A stretch of 64,000 nucleotides of DNA from Nymphaea colorata (lineage: Eukaryota; Streptophyta; Magnoliopsida; Nymphaeales; Nymphaeaceae). This document shows positions 22,101-33,327 of this stretch, one piece after another. The notes beneath the pieces are model-generated. The model saw only the letters and a program-made list of their open reading frames with translations, did not search any database and had not been told where the DNA came from. The stretch is from NCBI RefSeq assembly GCF_008831285.2, contig NC_045145.1, forward strand, positions 6,634,802-6,698,801, written 5' to 3'. The position numbers and the translations under genes are program-made. The number at the start of each line of letters is the position of its first letter. The stretch's first letter is position 1.

Positions 22101-23198
22101 TCTTCAATCTCCCATGCTATTTTATTTTGAAATTCAATTAATCATAACACGATACTTTGCTTTAGTAAATGTTCAATTTTAAATGCCCCGCTTGACCTTC
22201 CTTTCCACAACATGTTCAACCTGTGGTGATGCGAAATTTCGCATTAGTAAAACTTTGACTGTTACATGAAAATGGATGCACTCTCCTCATCTCAAAACTC
22301 TATTTCTCCTTTCCTCCTTCTCGTCCTCTCATTGGTATGCTCCTCCCTCTTTCTCTCTCTTCCTCTCCCTTTCTCTCCTTTTTGTGGATTTCATATGGCT
22401 AGTTTTTTACATTTTTCTTCTTCCTTTTAAATTATGTTGCAAAAAAGACAATTTTAGATGTCATTGCCGCTATGGATGTTCCTAGTGCTTCGAGTTATTA
22501 GTTTTTTATTTTATTTTATTTCCTGTTTTTCTTTTTAAATTATGAAATGTTTATGAAGCTAGAAACTTAGTGCCATTAATGTTGATTTTAGGGCTTCTTG
22601 GCAGCACTTTTTAAAAGGTTAATTGGATTGACCCTAACATCCTTGCCATTTTTTTGTACCGGCCCATGTAACCCATTCTCATGTCCTTGCTTCATGGATA
22701 TGTTGCAAAACCATTGACATGGATTCTATGACACAGTATGGAGTGTGAAAAATTATCAGTGGAAGCGAAGTTGTTGATGAGGATATATGAGACAATCAAA
22801 TTTTACCATTTTGGTTTAATCTAGTGGCTAAAGTCACATCAAACTAATATTATTGAATTATTTGTTGCCTAAATGGAGTCAAATACATGAATCTTGGTAC
22901 ATTCCTAAAGATGGATTTTAAGCTAGTAAGATCAGGATTTGGCTTAAGTCGGGAGTGGTCAGGTCACAAGATTCCATATTCCAACTTCTTAAAAAAAGTT
23001 GCAATAATTAATAAAGCTAGTACACATTTTGTGTTTTTTATTGCTCTACAATAATGAGGAAGACAAGATTTGATGTGAGCCACTTTAGTAGTTTGAATCC
23101 AAATTAGGTCCATGCTTGACAGTTAGCTTGAAGGAGGTTAAATAGTCACCTAGAGTACACCAGCATGAGAGGAGAGTGCCCTTGGATGACCATGCGAC
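22101..23198. other. no gene recognised
   Basis: Includes a CT-rich stretch at about 22340-22380. Otherwise nothing recognisable. Confidence 0.4.
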
Positions 23199-23399
23199 CC
23201 GGGGCAGAGGGAAGGGTGCTTGGGCCGGCCTGGGTGAGTGCAGGAAAAAAAAAAAATTTATATTAAAAAAATCAATTTTTTTTAGTATGGTCGGATCCGT
23301 CTCTCCACTTGGCCCGACCCGTCGCTCCTCTTGGCCCGACTTGCCGTTCGTCTTGGTTTGTTTTGCCCGCCTCTGAAGAAAATCCTGGCTCCGCCCCTG
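23199..23399. mobile_element. hAT-like non-autonomous element with 8-bp target duplication (7/8)
   Basis: 201 bp, starting CCGGGGCAGAG and ending TGGCTCCGCCCCTG, which on the other strand reads CAGGGGCGGAGCCA. Flanks are CATGCGAC (23191-23198) and CATGTGAC (23400-23407), an 8-bp duplication with one change. It holds a tandem TTGGCCCGAC repeat and an A-rich run. Same family as 2861-3049 and 63386-63515. Confidence 0.8.
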
Positions 23400-24012
23400 C
23401 ATGTGACTTGATCCATTTGTCTAGATTTGTCACCAGATCCACATGAAGCAACAACTTATGTAGAATAGCAATATCCATATCAATAGAATGATGCAATGAA
23501 TACTAGCAGGCTTGCACGAAAAGATGTAGACCAAGTGCCTTACATGTCCTTGGCCCGTAAGCCTTACCTCATCAAACATAGAAGATGACTCGACTTTCCA
23601 ACACAGATATGTAGATATTGGTGTATCTCACTGCATTGAAATAGAAGGACAAGCTCTAGAAAATGTAGCAACATCTCATGATCGAGTTTCTTACATTCCT
23701 ATTTTGGCAGATGATGCTCGTAACATTGTGTGCCACACACACTTGGAGTCCGATCCAACAGCCAAGAGGGTGTTGCCTTCATTTTTGGGCTCTATTCTCA
23801 TCAAGAAGGAAGGAGACATGCTTGTGCTAAAGAAAGAAGCCCCGCCAATTCTTAGGATAGTTCCAGTCTTCTCTTTGGCCCATCATAATGAGAAGCTCCT
23901 AGTAAGTCTTTCGTGATCACAGGAGATTCCATGGGAATTCGTTGAGAGCATTTTAGTTAAAATTTTTTTTAGTTTGTTTTAATTATCTTTTACTTGGTGT
24001 ATCTGTGATTGG

Positions 24013-24083
24013 ATGACTATGTATATGCCTTGTGATTGCTCTCTCTCTCTCTCTCTCTTGCTCCCTTTCTCTCTCTCTTGCTC

Positions 24084-24126
<43 letters not shown>

Positions 24127-24130
24127 TGCT
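24013..24130. repeat. (CT)n microsatellite with TTGCTCCCTTTCT repeats
   Basis: (CT)n interrupted by two copies of TTGCTCCCTTTCTCTCTCTC. Low complexity; the open frames across it on both strands are artefacts. Confidence 0.9.
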
Positions 24131-26610
24131 CTCGGCTAGGCTGTGCAGCTGCAGGCTGTCCTTGGCCCTTAGAAATTCTTCACTTGTCTGTCCTATCAAT
24201 GCGACCATGTAACTTGCCTCTAGCCTTCTTGCTAACTTCTTTCAACAGCCTAATCCCCTGCCCTCAAACCTTGAATTATTTGGCTTCTCACATTGCAAGA
24301 GCACAAGGCCACCTATCCCTCTTGTATGAGCCATTGTTAAGCCGACTTAGGTCTTGGCAAGAATTTCACTCAGCCCATGGCATATGAAGCCAAAACTCGC
24401 CTAGGCCTCAAGTAATTGAAGTCTCTCCTAAGTCAAATATGCAATGCCAAAGACCTACTTGATGAGGGGACAACTGATCTCGGGTTTACCATGTGAAAAG
24501 GCTCCCAGGCTTCTCGTGAATTACATGCCAAACCTCTTGGCCATCCCTTACCTTCCTAGTCCTCAGCCTAGCCCTCTTGTCTCTCTCATTCCATGGTTGG
24601 CGTGTGACACCTTGTACCCAAATTTCATGACTCCCGACATAGATATGCTAGCTCACTAGCAATGAGTTAAATGATTCTATTATGAAAGTTTAGCTGGACT
24701 AGGGGTGGATTAAACATGTATGCATTTATTTTTTCTTTAAAGTTTGTCTAGGTTAGAGGTTCCTTGTTTTATTTATATGAATGAATTTGACACGACCTAG
24801 GATTTAGGGGTGGCAGGAAAGACGACATCAATTGGTATCATAACTATTAGGTTGTGATTTCATGGTTTTCAAGCAAGCTCAGCGCATAGACATATTTCAA
24901 AAGGAGTTCAACATGGTTTAGGAGAATACCATGATTGTGCATGGAGAGACATTCACTACAGCATAGATATAACAAACTAGAAAGTTGCTGCGGTAAATGC
25001 AAACTTGCAAAAAATGCTCACATAGCTAGTGCAACAACTTGTGGACATTGACAACATTAAACATAAAAGATCACCTGTGGGATGCATATGAAAATGAGAG
25101 TTTCATATTTCATAAAAGAACTCGAGGGTATAAAGAGAGAGTTCCCACTTTGCTTCACATAAAACTTGATGGCAAAATATATCTTAAACTGAATTCTTGA
25201 AGCAAACTAATACTTTGATTGTCAAACATATAATATTTGCAACATATCCCTATAGCAACCATTTAGTTTGAAGTTGAGGCTATGTAGAGGTATAGGTGGT
25301 TTTACATGATAAAACAACTTTTTATATGTGATGATAACATGACTAGGGAACAACAATCATTAGATTTGAGGAGTTATCTTTCACTATCTATGAAGTCAAA
25401 GTCAAAGAACTCAAACGAACAGGTTCATTGCATGATTACATTACCAAATTAAGGGGTTCCACTATCCTGATTGATGAAATACCCCAAAACATCAATAGGG
25501 TAGTTGGTCGAATTTGGGAAGACCTCCGATTGGAGTCCATCTCACCAACCTAACACCAAACAAAATGTGATGTTGACATAAGAAAAATGGATGTAAAAAG
25601 TTGTACTACTAAGATAAACATGCTTTCTCTAAAACCATCCCACCAGCACATCCCAAAATCTGACTCTAAACTAAGTTCTATGGTTTTATCCACTCAATTC
25701 AGCCCAAAATTGAATACATTTATCATATCAAAAGGAGGCAAAACAAAAGCCTTTGTTATAACTATGATAAAAAATAATTTAAGAATCAAAAATGTAAATC
25801 ATTACAGGTATTTATCCTCATAAGAATCTTCCTCCAAAAATCGAAGAGAAAGTTGTAACAAATGAGAATGATGGATCACTTGGACTAGCTCTATTTGCTT
25901 GGGGTACTATACTTTCATTTTTCAGCTGCAATGTGAACATTTATTTCTTTAATTTGAATTGTCCTATTCATAAAAGTAAACCAGTTTCCTTCAGATTCAT
26001 GATAGATATTTTGATTGTCAAAACATGCATATTATGCAACATATCTCTGCAACAACTCTTTAATTTGAAGTTGAAGATATGAGGACATATTAATGGTTTT
26101 ATAAGACCAAACAACTTTTCATACGAGATGAAATGATTAGAGAAATAAACATAAGATTCAAAGAGTAGTCTTCCATAAATTACGAATTCAAAATTAGTAA
26201 CCTCAAATAAATAGATTTCTTGCATGATTACATTGCTAAATTTGAAGGTTCAAGTAATTTGATTGATTGAAACCCCCTAAAACCTTGATAGTGTAATCCA
26301 TTGGTGGAATCTAAAAAGACTTCCCAACTGTAGTGCATCAAATCATCTCAATACCATTCAAAACTATTTTCATATAGCTAGGTTGGTAAATGAAAATAAT
26401 TGTATAGAAAGTCATCATAGTAAGGTAAATGTAATTCCTATATAAAACGTCCCACAAACACATTCTGAAATTTGGCTATAAGCCAAGTTCTAAAGTTCTT
26501 AAAAGAATCTTCCTCCAAAGATACAAGATAGATTTTGTAAATACGAAGAATGATAGATTTCTTGGTCTGGCTCCTTTTGCTTAGGGCACTATGCTTTGAG
26601 AACATAGGTT
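24131..26610 (+). mobile_element. decayed Ty3/gypsy-like 5' region (possible LTR end, primer-binding site, gag)
   Basis: At 24833 the sequence TGGTATCATAACTATTAGG begins with TGGTATCA, the start of the initiator-methionine tRNA primer-binding site in plant LTR elements, so the preceding several hundred bases may be a 5' LTR. Downstream, around 25390-25550, a broken frame reads ELKRTGSLHDYITKLRG and later INRVVGRIWEDLRLES, resembling gypsy gag in the region where gag reads tgsv-eYi-eF. Many stops and frameshifts. The gag-like part occurs twice: about 25200-25920 and again about 25990-26610. Confidence 0.5.
25200..26610. repeat. ~0.7-kb diverged direct duplication
   Basis: Copy 1 (about 25200-25920) and copy 2 (about 25990-26610) align along their length. 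Shared landmarks are TTTGATTGTCAAA near 25215 and 26010, TTTAATTTGAAGTTGA / TTTAGTTTGAAGTTGA near 25265 and 26060, TTGCATGATTACATT near 25428 and 26220, and AAGAATCTTCCTCCAAA near 25823 and 26503. Divergence is substantial, so the duplication is old. Confidence 0.8.
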
Positions 26611-28348
26611 TTTCTCATTTGGGTTTTGTTAATGGAAGGTTCATCAATTTCCACCAGATTCACAATAGTAAGAGGGATGAAAGAAGGGAACAACAACTTG
26701 GTTCCTGCTGACTTCTATTACAGTTGGGCTACATGGAGATAGACATGGTAAAAAAGATCATAAATATTACAAAAGAGTTCAAGACGTAAACAAAGGCTGA
26801 GGTCTTCCCCATCATGGTGAAGGAGTGGAATATCTTGAGCAGCTTGAGTTGCATCGCAGGGCTAGGAGCCTATGTGCCATCCATGGGAATAAGAAGAAGA
26901 AAAGAGAATGAAGGAAAGAAAAAAACAAAAAAGTGAGGACTTGTTCTAATTCACTCATGTTCCTATTGGATGACATTTTTGAGAAAGGCGACTCAATTCT
27001 TAGTTAATGTTTAGGCCCATTACACTGAAGTCAATGCTTGGTAGCTCACACAATGTCATTCTAAGTCCATGTGTCTTAGGAGATGATAAAAATCTAGACA
27101 ACATGGTACCTTACCATGTCTACTCAATTTGCTATTCCGATCCCATTTCAATGGCTATAACATTTAGTTCTCCCATGAACTTGCCCAAATCGAAAAGGGA
27201 TGATCCAATAAGGTTATTTTCAAACTCATATGTGCATGAGTATATTTTTGTATGTTAGGTTTCACCATCCGCAATATGTCAGATTATTCAAAGTTTTAGA
27301 TGATGAAAATTCTAGTGACTTGGGAAAGCACATTATTTGGGAATGCACGAAAGCATGATTATGAGAGTAAATTAATTAAAGATAGACCTTGTCAAGTGTA
27401 TTGTCATTTTTCTTGTAGTTTCCAAAGCATTAATTTATTGCTCACTTTTGCTGTTTGATAATGCCAATGTATCACACAAAAGCTGGAAGAATGTATTTTA
27501 CATTCTTGTTGCTACAAGTTGCATGCAGATATTTCCAATATCTAGGTGCCCCATTGAAATGATAATGTAGACATTCCAACTATCTCAAGTTCCTAAAACT
27601 CACTTGACGCCTCTTCTATTGTGTGATCAAATATATAATTTCATGATGAATTCACTCATCCATTCATCCATTCTCTCCAAAGGACTTCAGTTTAAACAAC
27701 ACTTATCATGCAACAACATTGTTTATGATGTTCTAATAAAAAACTTGAATGGGACATATGAAAATTATGGTAAGATAAATTGGAAACAAGCATATGCTAT
27801 TTCTCTATGAAAATTTTGCTGGTAATTTTCCATCTTATTTTTTTATTTATGAAGCCACTTTCAGCGCCCATGGCCCAGTTGCATTACCTTGTCGATTTTG
27901 TAAGGTAAAACACTTTTAAATGCTGTAGGGGACTTAGAGCTAGCCAATGCTTATGCAGAAGTACTGAAGAAGATTGCCATGATGTGGAAAAAAATGTAGA
28001 ATAGGTCAGATCCTTTTCTCCATTTTTTTGTTTTTGTCATTTCTCTTATTTGTTCTAGGTAGTTGTTTTCTAGACCACACCTAGTCTATTAGATTTAAAT
28101 TAGTTGAGGTTATCCAGCGGCCCTGCAACCATGTTAGTCTCCTCTCTTATTTTTTATCATTGTCCTCAAATGACATCCTCAATATGAATGTGATTTTTTT
28201 CCCATGTCTTGCTTTCTGTTTCCTTTTCAAACCAACTTGCTTATATTAATTTTTCACTTTGCTCATTTTATCTGCGTTATTTCGAGTCTTGACCATCTAC
28301 ACTTATATTTGAGCTTAGTTGCAAAATGATATTCATGCATTTCACTAG
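26611..28348. other. no gene recognised
   Basis: Probably further retroelement-derived DNA, but no domain can be named. Short plus-strand open frames at 27007-27258 and 27604-27810 match no family I know. Confidence 0.4.
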
Positions 28349-28415
28349 TAATCCATTAGTTGATGTGCAGCAGGTAGGGCGGCGGGTCGCAATCCATTAG
28401 TTGATGTGCAGCACG
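28349..28415. repeat. short near-tandem duplication beside an element
   Basis: ATCCATTAGTTGATGTGCAG followed by CAGGTAGG is repeated about 43 bp later as the same 20 bases followed by CACGTACGG, where the second copy runs straight into the hAT-like element at 28416. Confidence 0.8.
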
Positions 28416-28780
28416 TACGGCTGCACACAGCTCTAGCTTGAATCGACTCAGAAAACTAACACCCGAGCTCTGTTCAAACACGAGTCGAGCTCTATAGAAT
28501 AGGCTCAAGCTCAGATCGAACTCGTTTAACTCATTTTTGTTAAGCCAGCCTAGTTTCTTTGAGCTTGTTTAACGCGTTTAGTTGCTGCTCATTTAACTAT
28601 TCTCTCGTTATATTTCAGCATTCATTATGCGGTCGAGTCAAGTCGAGTTTAAGCAAGTCGAATTCTTACAACTCTAACTCAACTCATTTTACATTTTGAG
28701 CATACATTTGATCTCGATCTTGATTTGTTTATAAACCAGTTGAACGAGTTGGGTTCAAGTCAAATCCTTGTGCAGCCCTT
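28416..28780. mobile_element. GAGCTCGAG-type hAT-like element, second copy
   Basis: Starts TACGGCTGCACA and ends TGTGCAGCCCTT, an inverted pair around GGGCTGCACA. Inside are permutations of AGTCGAGCTC and ACTCGTTTAACTC. Flanks GCAGCACG and GTAGCACA agree at 6 of 8 positions, compatible with an aged 8-bp target duplication. Non-coding, 365 bp. Confidence 0.65.
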
Positions 28781-29599
28781 GTAGCACAGTATCAATCCAT
28801 CTTGGGCCCTCAGGGGCAGAAAGAAGGGATATGGCTTGTATCATCCCACAACGTTTGAGATGCTTGATCTCACACAATATAGATCGAATTGTTTTGCATC
28901 AAGGGCCTCATATATATCTGCCAAATTTTCTGCCCAAGATATAGATCAATATGCACGTTAAACAACTTATTACCCGTGGTCAATATGCACCAAAGGTCCG
29001 AGATATATAGCTTCCTTTGTTTCAGATAATAAATATATAAATGTAAACTTACAAGCCCTAGAAGTTGGCCTACTTTAGGCCATGTATTAACCTATCAAGA
29101 TATTGAGATCACACTCATATTTATGTTAGATTACACTGTCTAAAGCATTTTTCTATAAAAAAATATTGATAATAAAGCTGGAAAAACAGTAAAACACATA
29201 TATTATTTATGAAAAGAACTCTTTAAGATGAATGTAGGTGCTCCTTAGATCAGAGCGTGGAGAAAAGGGGAAAGAGAGATGGAGAGAGTTTCTTTTTGAC
29301 ATTTTTTTGCTCATATTGTAAATTAATCAATTGTCTACAGGTGATCCTCCTAAGAAAAAAAGAATAAATCCATATAAAAATAATATTTTTTAAATGTGTA
29401 ACTAAGGTTTGTTAAAGGTTAAATAATGAATATTGGTCGGAACTCATTTAGCTTATCACTAATATTCTTCCATATGTATGCACGAGGGATACGACTTCTA
29501 TGTTGATTTTCATAGGTTTAGATGTAAAGAATATATATACCAAATACAATTAGTTTTTTCAAGAACATGAAAAAAAATGTGACTGGACGGACAGATTGG

Positions 29600-29643
<44 letters not shown>

Positions 29644-29765
29644 TAAACCTATATATATATAGATGCTTATGCTTCACATGTTTTTTCAGTATATCACACA
29701 CACACACACACACACACGCACACACATATATAGTTAACTAGTTTTTTATGCTTCACACATTAAGC

Positions 29766-29827
<62 letters not shown>
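28781..29827. other. unassigned DNA with (TA)n, (CA)n and (GA)n microsatellites
   Basis: (TA)n at about 29602-29642, (CA)n at 29694-29725 and (GA)n at 29767-29826, all just before the first copy of the segmental duplication. No gene is recognised. Confidence 0.6.
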
Positions 29828-29830
<3 letters not shown>

Positions 29831-31204
29831 TTTCCACCAAGTACACATCACTTGAAAAAAAGAGAAGGGATCCGTACAGACAAAATGTACATGGTGGAAG
29901 CCGAGACATTAATTTGTGGGCAAAGTGTGGTCAATCAGGCGAATATCAAGTGATACCCATTTCAAACCCTGGTTATCATTAGTTTCGGACCTTTGGTATC
30001 TTTGCCAGATTCATTGACTTCAACTTATTGGATCTTATGTAATTGAATTCAGATCCAGATTTTTAGGCCTTATTTTCTCGAGCCAAATTTGGGACCAGCT
30101 TACATACATAAAATTGTATGTATTCAGGTGATGAGATTTGTACCAAATCCCAGTTGAATATTTGACTCAGATTCCAATTCGCACGGTTCTAAAGGTGCAA
30201 GCTTACTTAACCTAAATCGAACAAAGAGGTCCAAATTTCTTCAGCAGATAAGACTAAGTGTATTCAAATTGAATCAATAATCGTATCCTATATGCTTCAG
30301 TCTCCACTGGACGCTAGCCAGCTGGTTGGACTATAGTGCTCGAAGGATTCTCATTTGCCAGTTTGTGTTTTCTCATGAAACCACTTGTCTATACAAAATT
30401 CTCTGATTCTTGAAATGTTGCCATCCTTCAATCTCTTTGTCTAGTTCGCTGGTTATGTAAGTTGTACTTTCGTGCCCAATATGATTAATGACAAAAATAT
30501 CTTCCGTTAGTAGAAAATAGAAAACTTTTGTAAAGACAAAAAAGAAAACGAAAAAATGAAAAATATTAAAAAAGACATTTTTTTTAAAAATAATTGTTAA
30601 AGTACCCCCTTTTTCTTTTGGGGTTGCATGCACCTAACGGCACACACAACGCACTCTCCTCCATTAGGGGCTGAGAGTTGTCATATTAACCATTTGATTG
30701 TTTTTGGGCTTTTTGGAAAATGAAATAACCAACTCTTTGGTTGCAGCTTAAAAAATGCACACTAATGATCAGGTGCATTGTCCCTACGCCAAGGCCTTAT
30801 GCGAAGTTAAGATTGTAAAGACAAAGGAAAAGTCCGTGAGGGTTTTATAACTCAGACAAGCGACAGAGTTTCTCAGCCTGGAATGGTTTAGCCTCAATAA
30901 AATTAAGAAAAGAAAAGCCCGCTGATGGCAAACTCCATATCTACAGATTCAGAAGCCAAATACCAACTTGCCAACATTTGGGTGCTTAATTTCCTTCATT
31001 CATTAAACACATGCACATACATAGACGCACAAATTCGTGCCCCCAAATGCATGCACAACCACATACATATAAATGAAAACATAAAAGTATACAGGCTCGA
31101 ACATTACACATACTACAGAAATTATCGGACCAGCTCGAACTGGGGGTTTGTGGCTCTTTAATTTGTATTTGTTTTCCCAGGAAGAGCGAGAGGCTCAGCC
31201 TGAT

Positions 31205-31589
31205 TAGGTCTGCACATGAGTCGAGCTTGAGTTGGGCCAGCTCGAGACCAACTCGACTAAGAAAACTCTAGCTCAAGCTCGACTCCACAATACAACGTCG
31301 AGATTGAACTCGATTCATTTACCTTATTTATGTTGAGCATGTCTCATTACTTTGGACTTGTTTAACTCGATTAACTCGTTTAGTTGCTACTCAATTAATT
31401 ATTTTGTCATTATAATTCAACATTTACCGTGTAATCGAGCTGAATCGAGTTTAAACGAGTCAAGTTCTTACAACTTGAACTCGATTCGTTTAACATTACG
31501 AGCATACATTTAAGCTCGGGCTCGACTCAAGCTCTAACAAAACGAGTTTGAGTCGAGCTCGACCTGGCTCGACTTGTTGTGCAGCCCTA
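31205..31589. mobile_element. GAGCTCGAG-type hAT-like element, third copy
   Basis: Starts TAGGTCTGCACATGAGTCGAG and ends GACTTGTTGTGCAGCCCTA, an inverted pair around TAGGGCTGCACA. The interior is made of CGAGCTCGA permutations. Candidate flanks AGCCTGAT and ACACTGAA match at only 5 of 8 positions. Copy B of the segmental duplication has no element here, which confirms that it is an insertion, although the length difference extends about 80 bp further left. Confidence 0.7.
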
Positions 31590-32008
31590 ACACTGAAAAG
31601 GAAATTAAATTAAGCAAATGGGTGCCTGATAAGAAAAGCTTGATACCAAATTGCCTATGCTAAGGCACACGTGAATCAGAAGCAGACAGGCAAAAACAAG
31701 CACATCTGTCAAGAGTACGATTAATTTTCTTGGCTTCCAATGAGTCCTATAGCAAAAGGCCAAAACTATTGAATGGAAAAATTTACTTACTGCACATGAA
31801 TTTAAAGCACATACAGTCGTGCACATTTCCATATGAGTACAGTTCTTTCCGTACTTAAGTGGTTGCCCATGTTTAATTTACTATCCATGCTTCTTGGGCA
31901 GCTGACAACAGTGAATTTGATCAAGAAGACGAAGAAGAATAAGAAGAATGAGTGGCACTAAAGATATCTGTGTGTGCATGTGCAGACAAGGGGCAGGTGG
32001 GTGATGTT

Positions 32009-32200
32009 TGCACTACTAAAAGTAAGTATATTACCGACGGCCAGAAAACGTCGATAAAGGTGATCTAAGCATCGTTAAAAGTTTTACCGTGGTTTCCTCG
32101 GGACGTCGGTAAAAAAATTGTCAGTGAAAATTATTACTGACATTTTTACCACACGCGGTGGTGTAGATAATATTCACCGATGCGTGCTGAAAGTAGTTGA
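32009..32200. mobile_element. CACTA-like short element or deleted copy
   Basis: Starts CACTACTAAAAGTAAG, followed by the subterminal motifs TTACCGACGGCC, ACGTCGATAAAGG, GACGTCGGTAAAAA and CAGTGAAAATTATTACTGAC. The right end near CTGAAAGTAGT could be a degraded inverse terminus. Absent from copy B of the duplication, so it is a late insertion of about 190 bp. Confidence 0.65.
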
Positions 32201-32545
32201 ATATACTATTTCTGGGTTGTGAGAAATTCAAGTTGTTGAGAAATAATTGAATTGCTAAAAAACTATTCACCAGTTGTCTAGATCATCCGAGACCTACCAT
32301 TTAAAGTGTTTGTTATATGAAGTCCTGAAAAAGGAAAAAAAATGCATGCCAAAGTGGGGAAAAATTGTTTTTGTCGCTCAGAAGCCAATGATATTGGTTG
32401 AGGTCACATTGTCCCATTTCACAAAGTAAATGATATAAAGATTTGCTTGACGCAGCATACACTTGGAACCGAAGGAGCCTGCAGTGGCAAAATAAAATTA
32501 TTTTAGCTTTTGATTTTCCTTAAGTGATGGAATTTGTTATTCAAT

Positions 32546-33060
32546 CAAGAAAATCGGAATTTGTTACACCATCTTCGTCTTTTACTCACTCTAGTGGACC
32601 TTCTCACCTCTGCCCTAGCCTGCCCTAAGTCACGACTCGCACTAGAATCCACTACGGCATTACCATCAGTTGCTATCTTTAGAGGTGGGTCCCTGGATGT
32701 ACCCGACAAATTTGAATGTATTGGGCCATTTGGGTTCAGTCTGCATCATTGTTCCTTGTTCCTTGGCTGGGAAGGATGTAAGTCCGACGAATTTGAGGCA
32801 TCATGGTGTGCAGAGAGATCAGAAGTGTTGAAGTTGGGCGATATGCTCTGATCACGCGACAGATCAATCAAGTGTGCATTGACATTAATCTTTTGGAGGA
32901 TCCTACACAGTCCAGACTCACCTGGACTCAACTTATTAAGCAAATTCTGTCCTTAGCATCGGCTACCATTTTTGTCATTTGCCTTATGGTTTCTTACTCT
33001 AATTCAAATTATACCTAGAGGCAGATATGACATTATAAGTTTTCAAGCACTAATGATAAA
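32546..33060. other. no gene recognised
   Basis: Two overlapping open frames on the plus strand (32534-32851 and 32803-33018) have no recognised domain. The region lies just upstream of the phosphorylase-like exon but I could not find another exon of that gene here. Confidence 0.4.
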
Positions 33061-33064
33061 GAAC

Positions 33065-33327
33065 TTGTCTTCCAAATGACTGGGAAATTGTAAATACGAT
33101 GTCGCCAATCTTGTAAAGTTCTGTCACAAAGCTGTGGAAGGATTGAACGGAAGGAAACACTTGGTAGAATGAGAAGATGCTTTTGCTTATGATGTTCCTA
33201 TACCTGGTTACAAAACTAAAACAACACTCATCCTTCCTTTATGGTCCACAAAAGTTGTAGCCTAAGATTTTGGTTTGCATGCTTTCAATGCTGGAGAGGA
33301 TTCCAAGGCAATTGATGCCCAAACCAA
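33065..33327 (+). pseudogene. alpha-1,4-glucan phosphorylase (plastid L-type) exon, broken
   Basis: Plus-strand translation across two frames gives DWEIVN, then VANLVKFCHKAVEGLNG, HLVE, EDAFAYDVPIPGYKTKTT, LPLWSTKVVA, DFGLHAFNAGEDSKAID and AQTNVVK. This is the segment of starch/glucan phosphorylase that in the plastid enzyme reads WEI, then PVKFYGKV, AHDVPIPGYKT, LRLWSTK and DLxAFNxG. The intact enzyme reversibly releases glucose-1-phosphate from alpha-glucan. Here a frameshift lies near 33100 and in-frame stops replace residues after HLVE and after VVA. The stretch ends AAAGGTCC, compatible with an old exon-intron border, so I infer a copied genomic exon rather than a processed transcript. 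No other exons of the gene were identified. Confidence 0.85.

Larger units (their letters stand above)
29828..32545. repeat. segmental duplication, copy A (~2.7 kb)
   Basis: Pairs with copy B at about 35548-38085 in the same orientation. Shared blocks, in order: AAATTTT-CACCAAGTA and GTACATGGTGGAAGCCGAGA (29828-29930); TTTTTAGGCCTTATTTTCT (30060); TAGCCAGCTGGTTG then GATTCTCATT (30317-30355); ACATTACACATACTACAG then AAATTAT (31101); AAGCAGACAGGCAAA (31680); GTCACATTGTCCCATTTCA (32402). Copy A carries a GAGCTCGAG-type element and a CACTA-like fragment that copy B lacks, plus about 600 bp (30360-31000) not seen in B. No coding gene is evident in either copy. Confidence 0.85.

Noticed and set aside
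24013-24387. 124-codon open frame
   Set aside because: A large part is translation of a (CT)n microsatellite; the opposite strand is open for the same reason.
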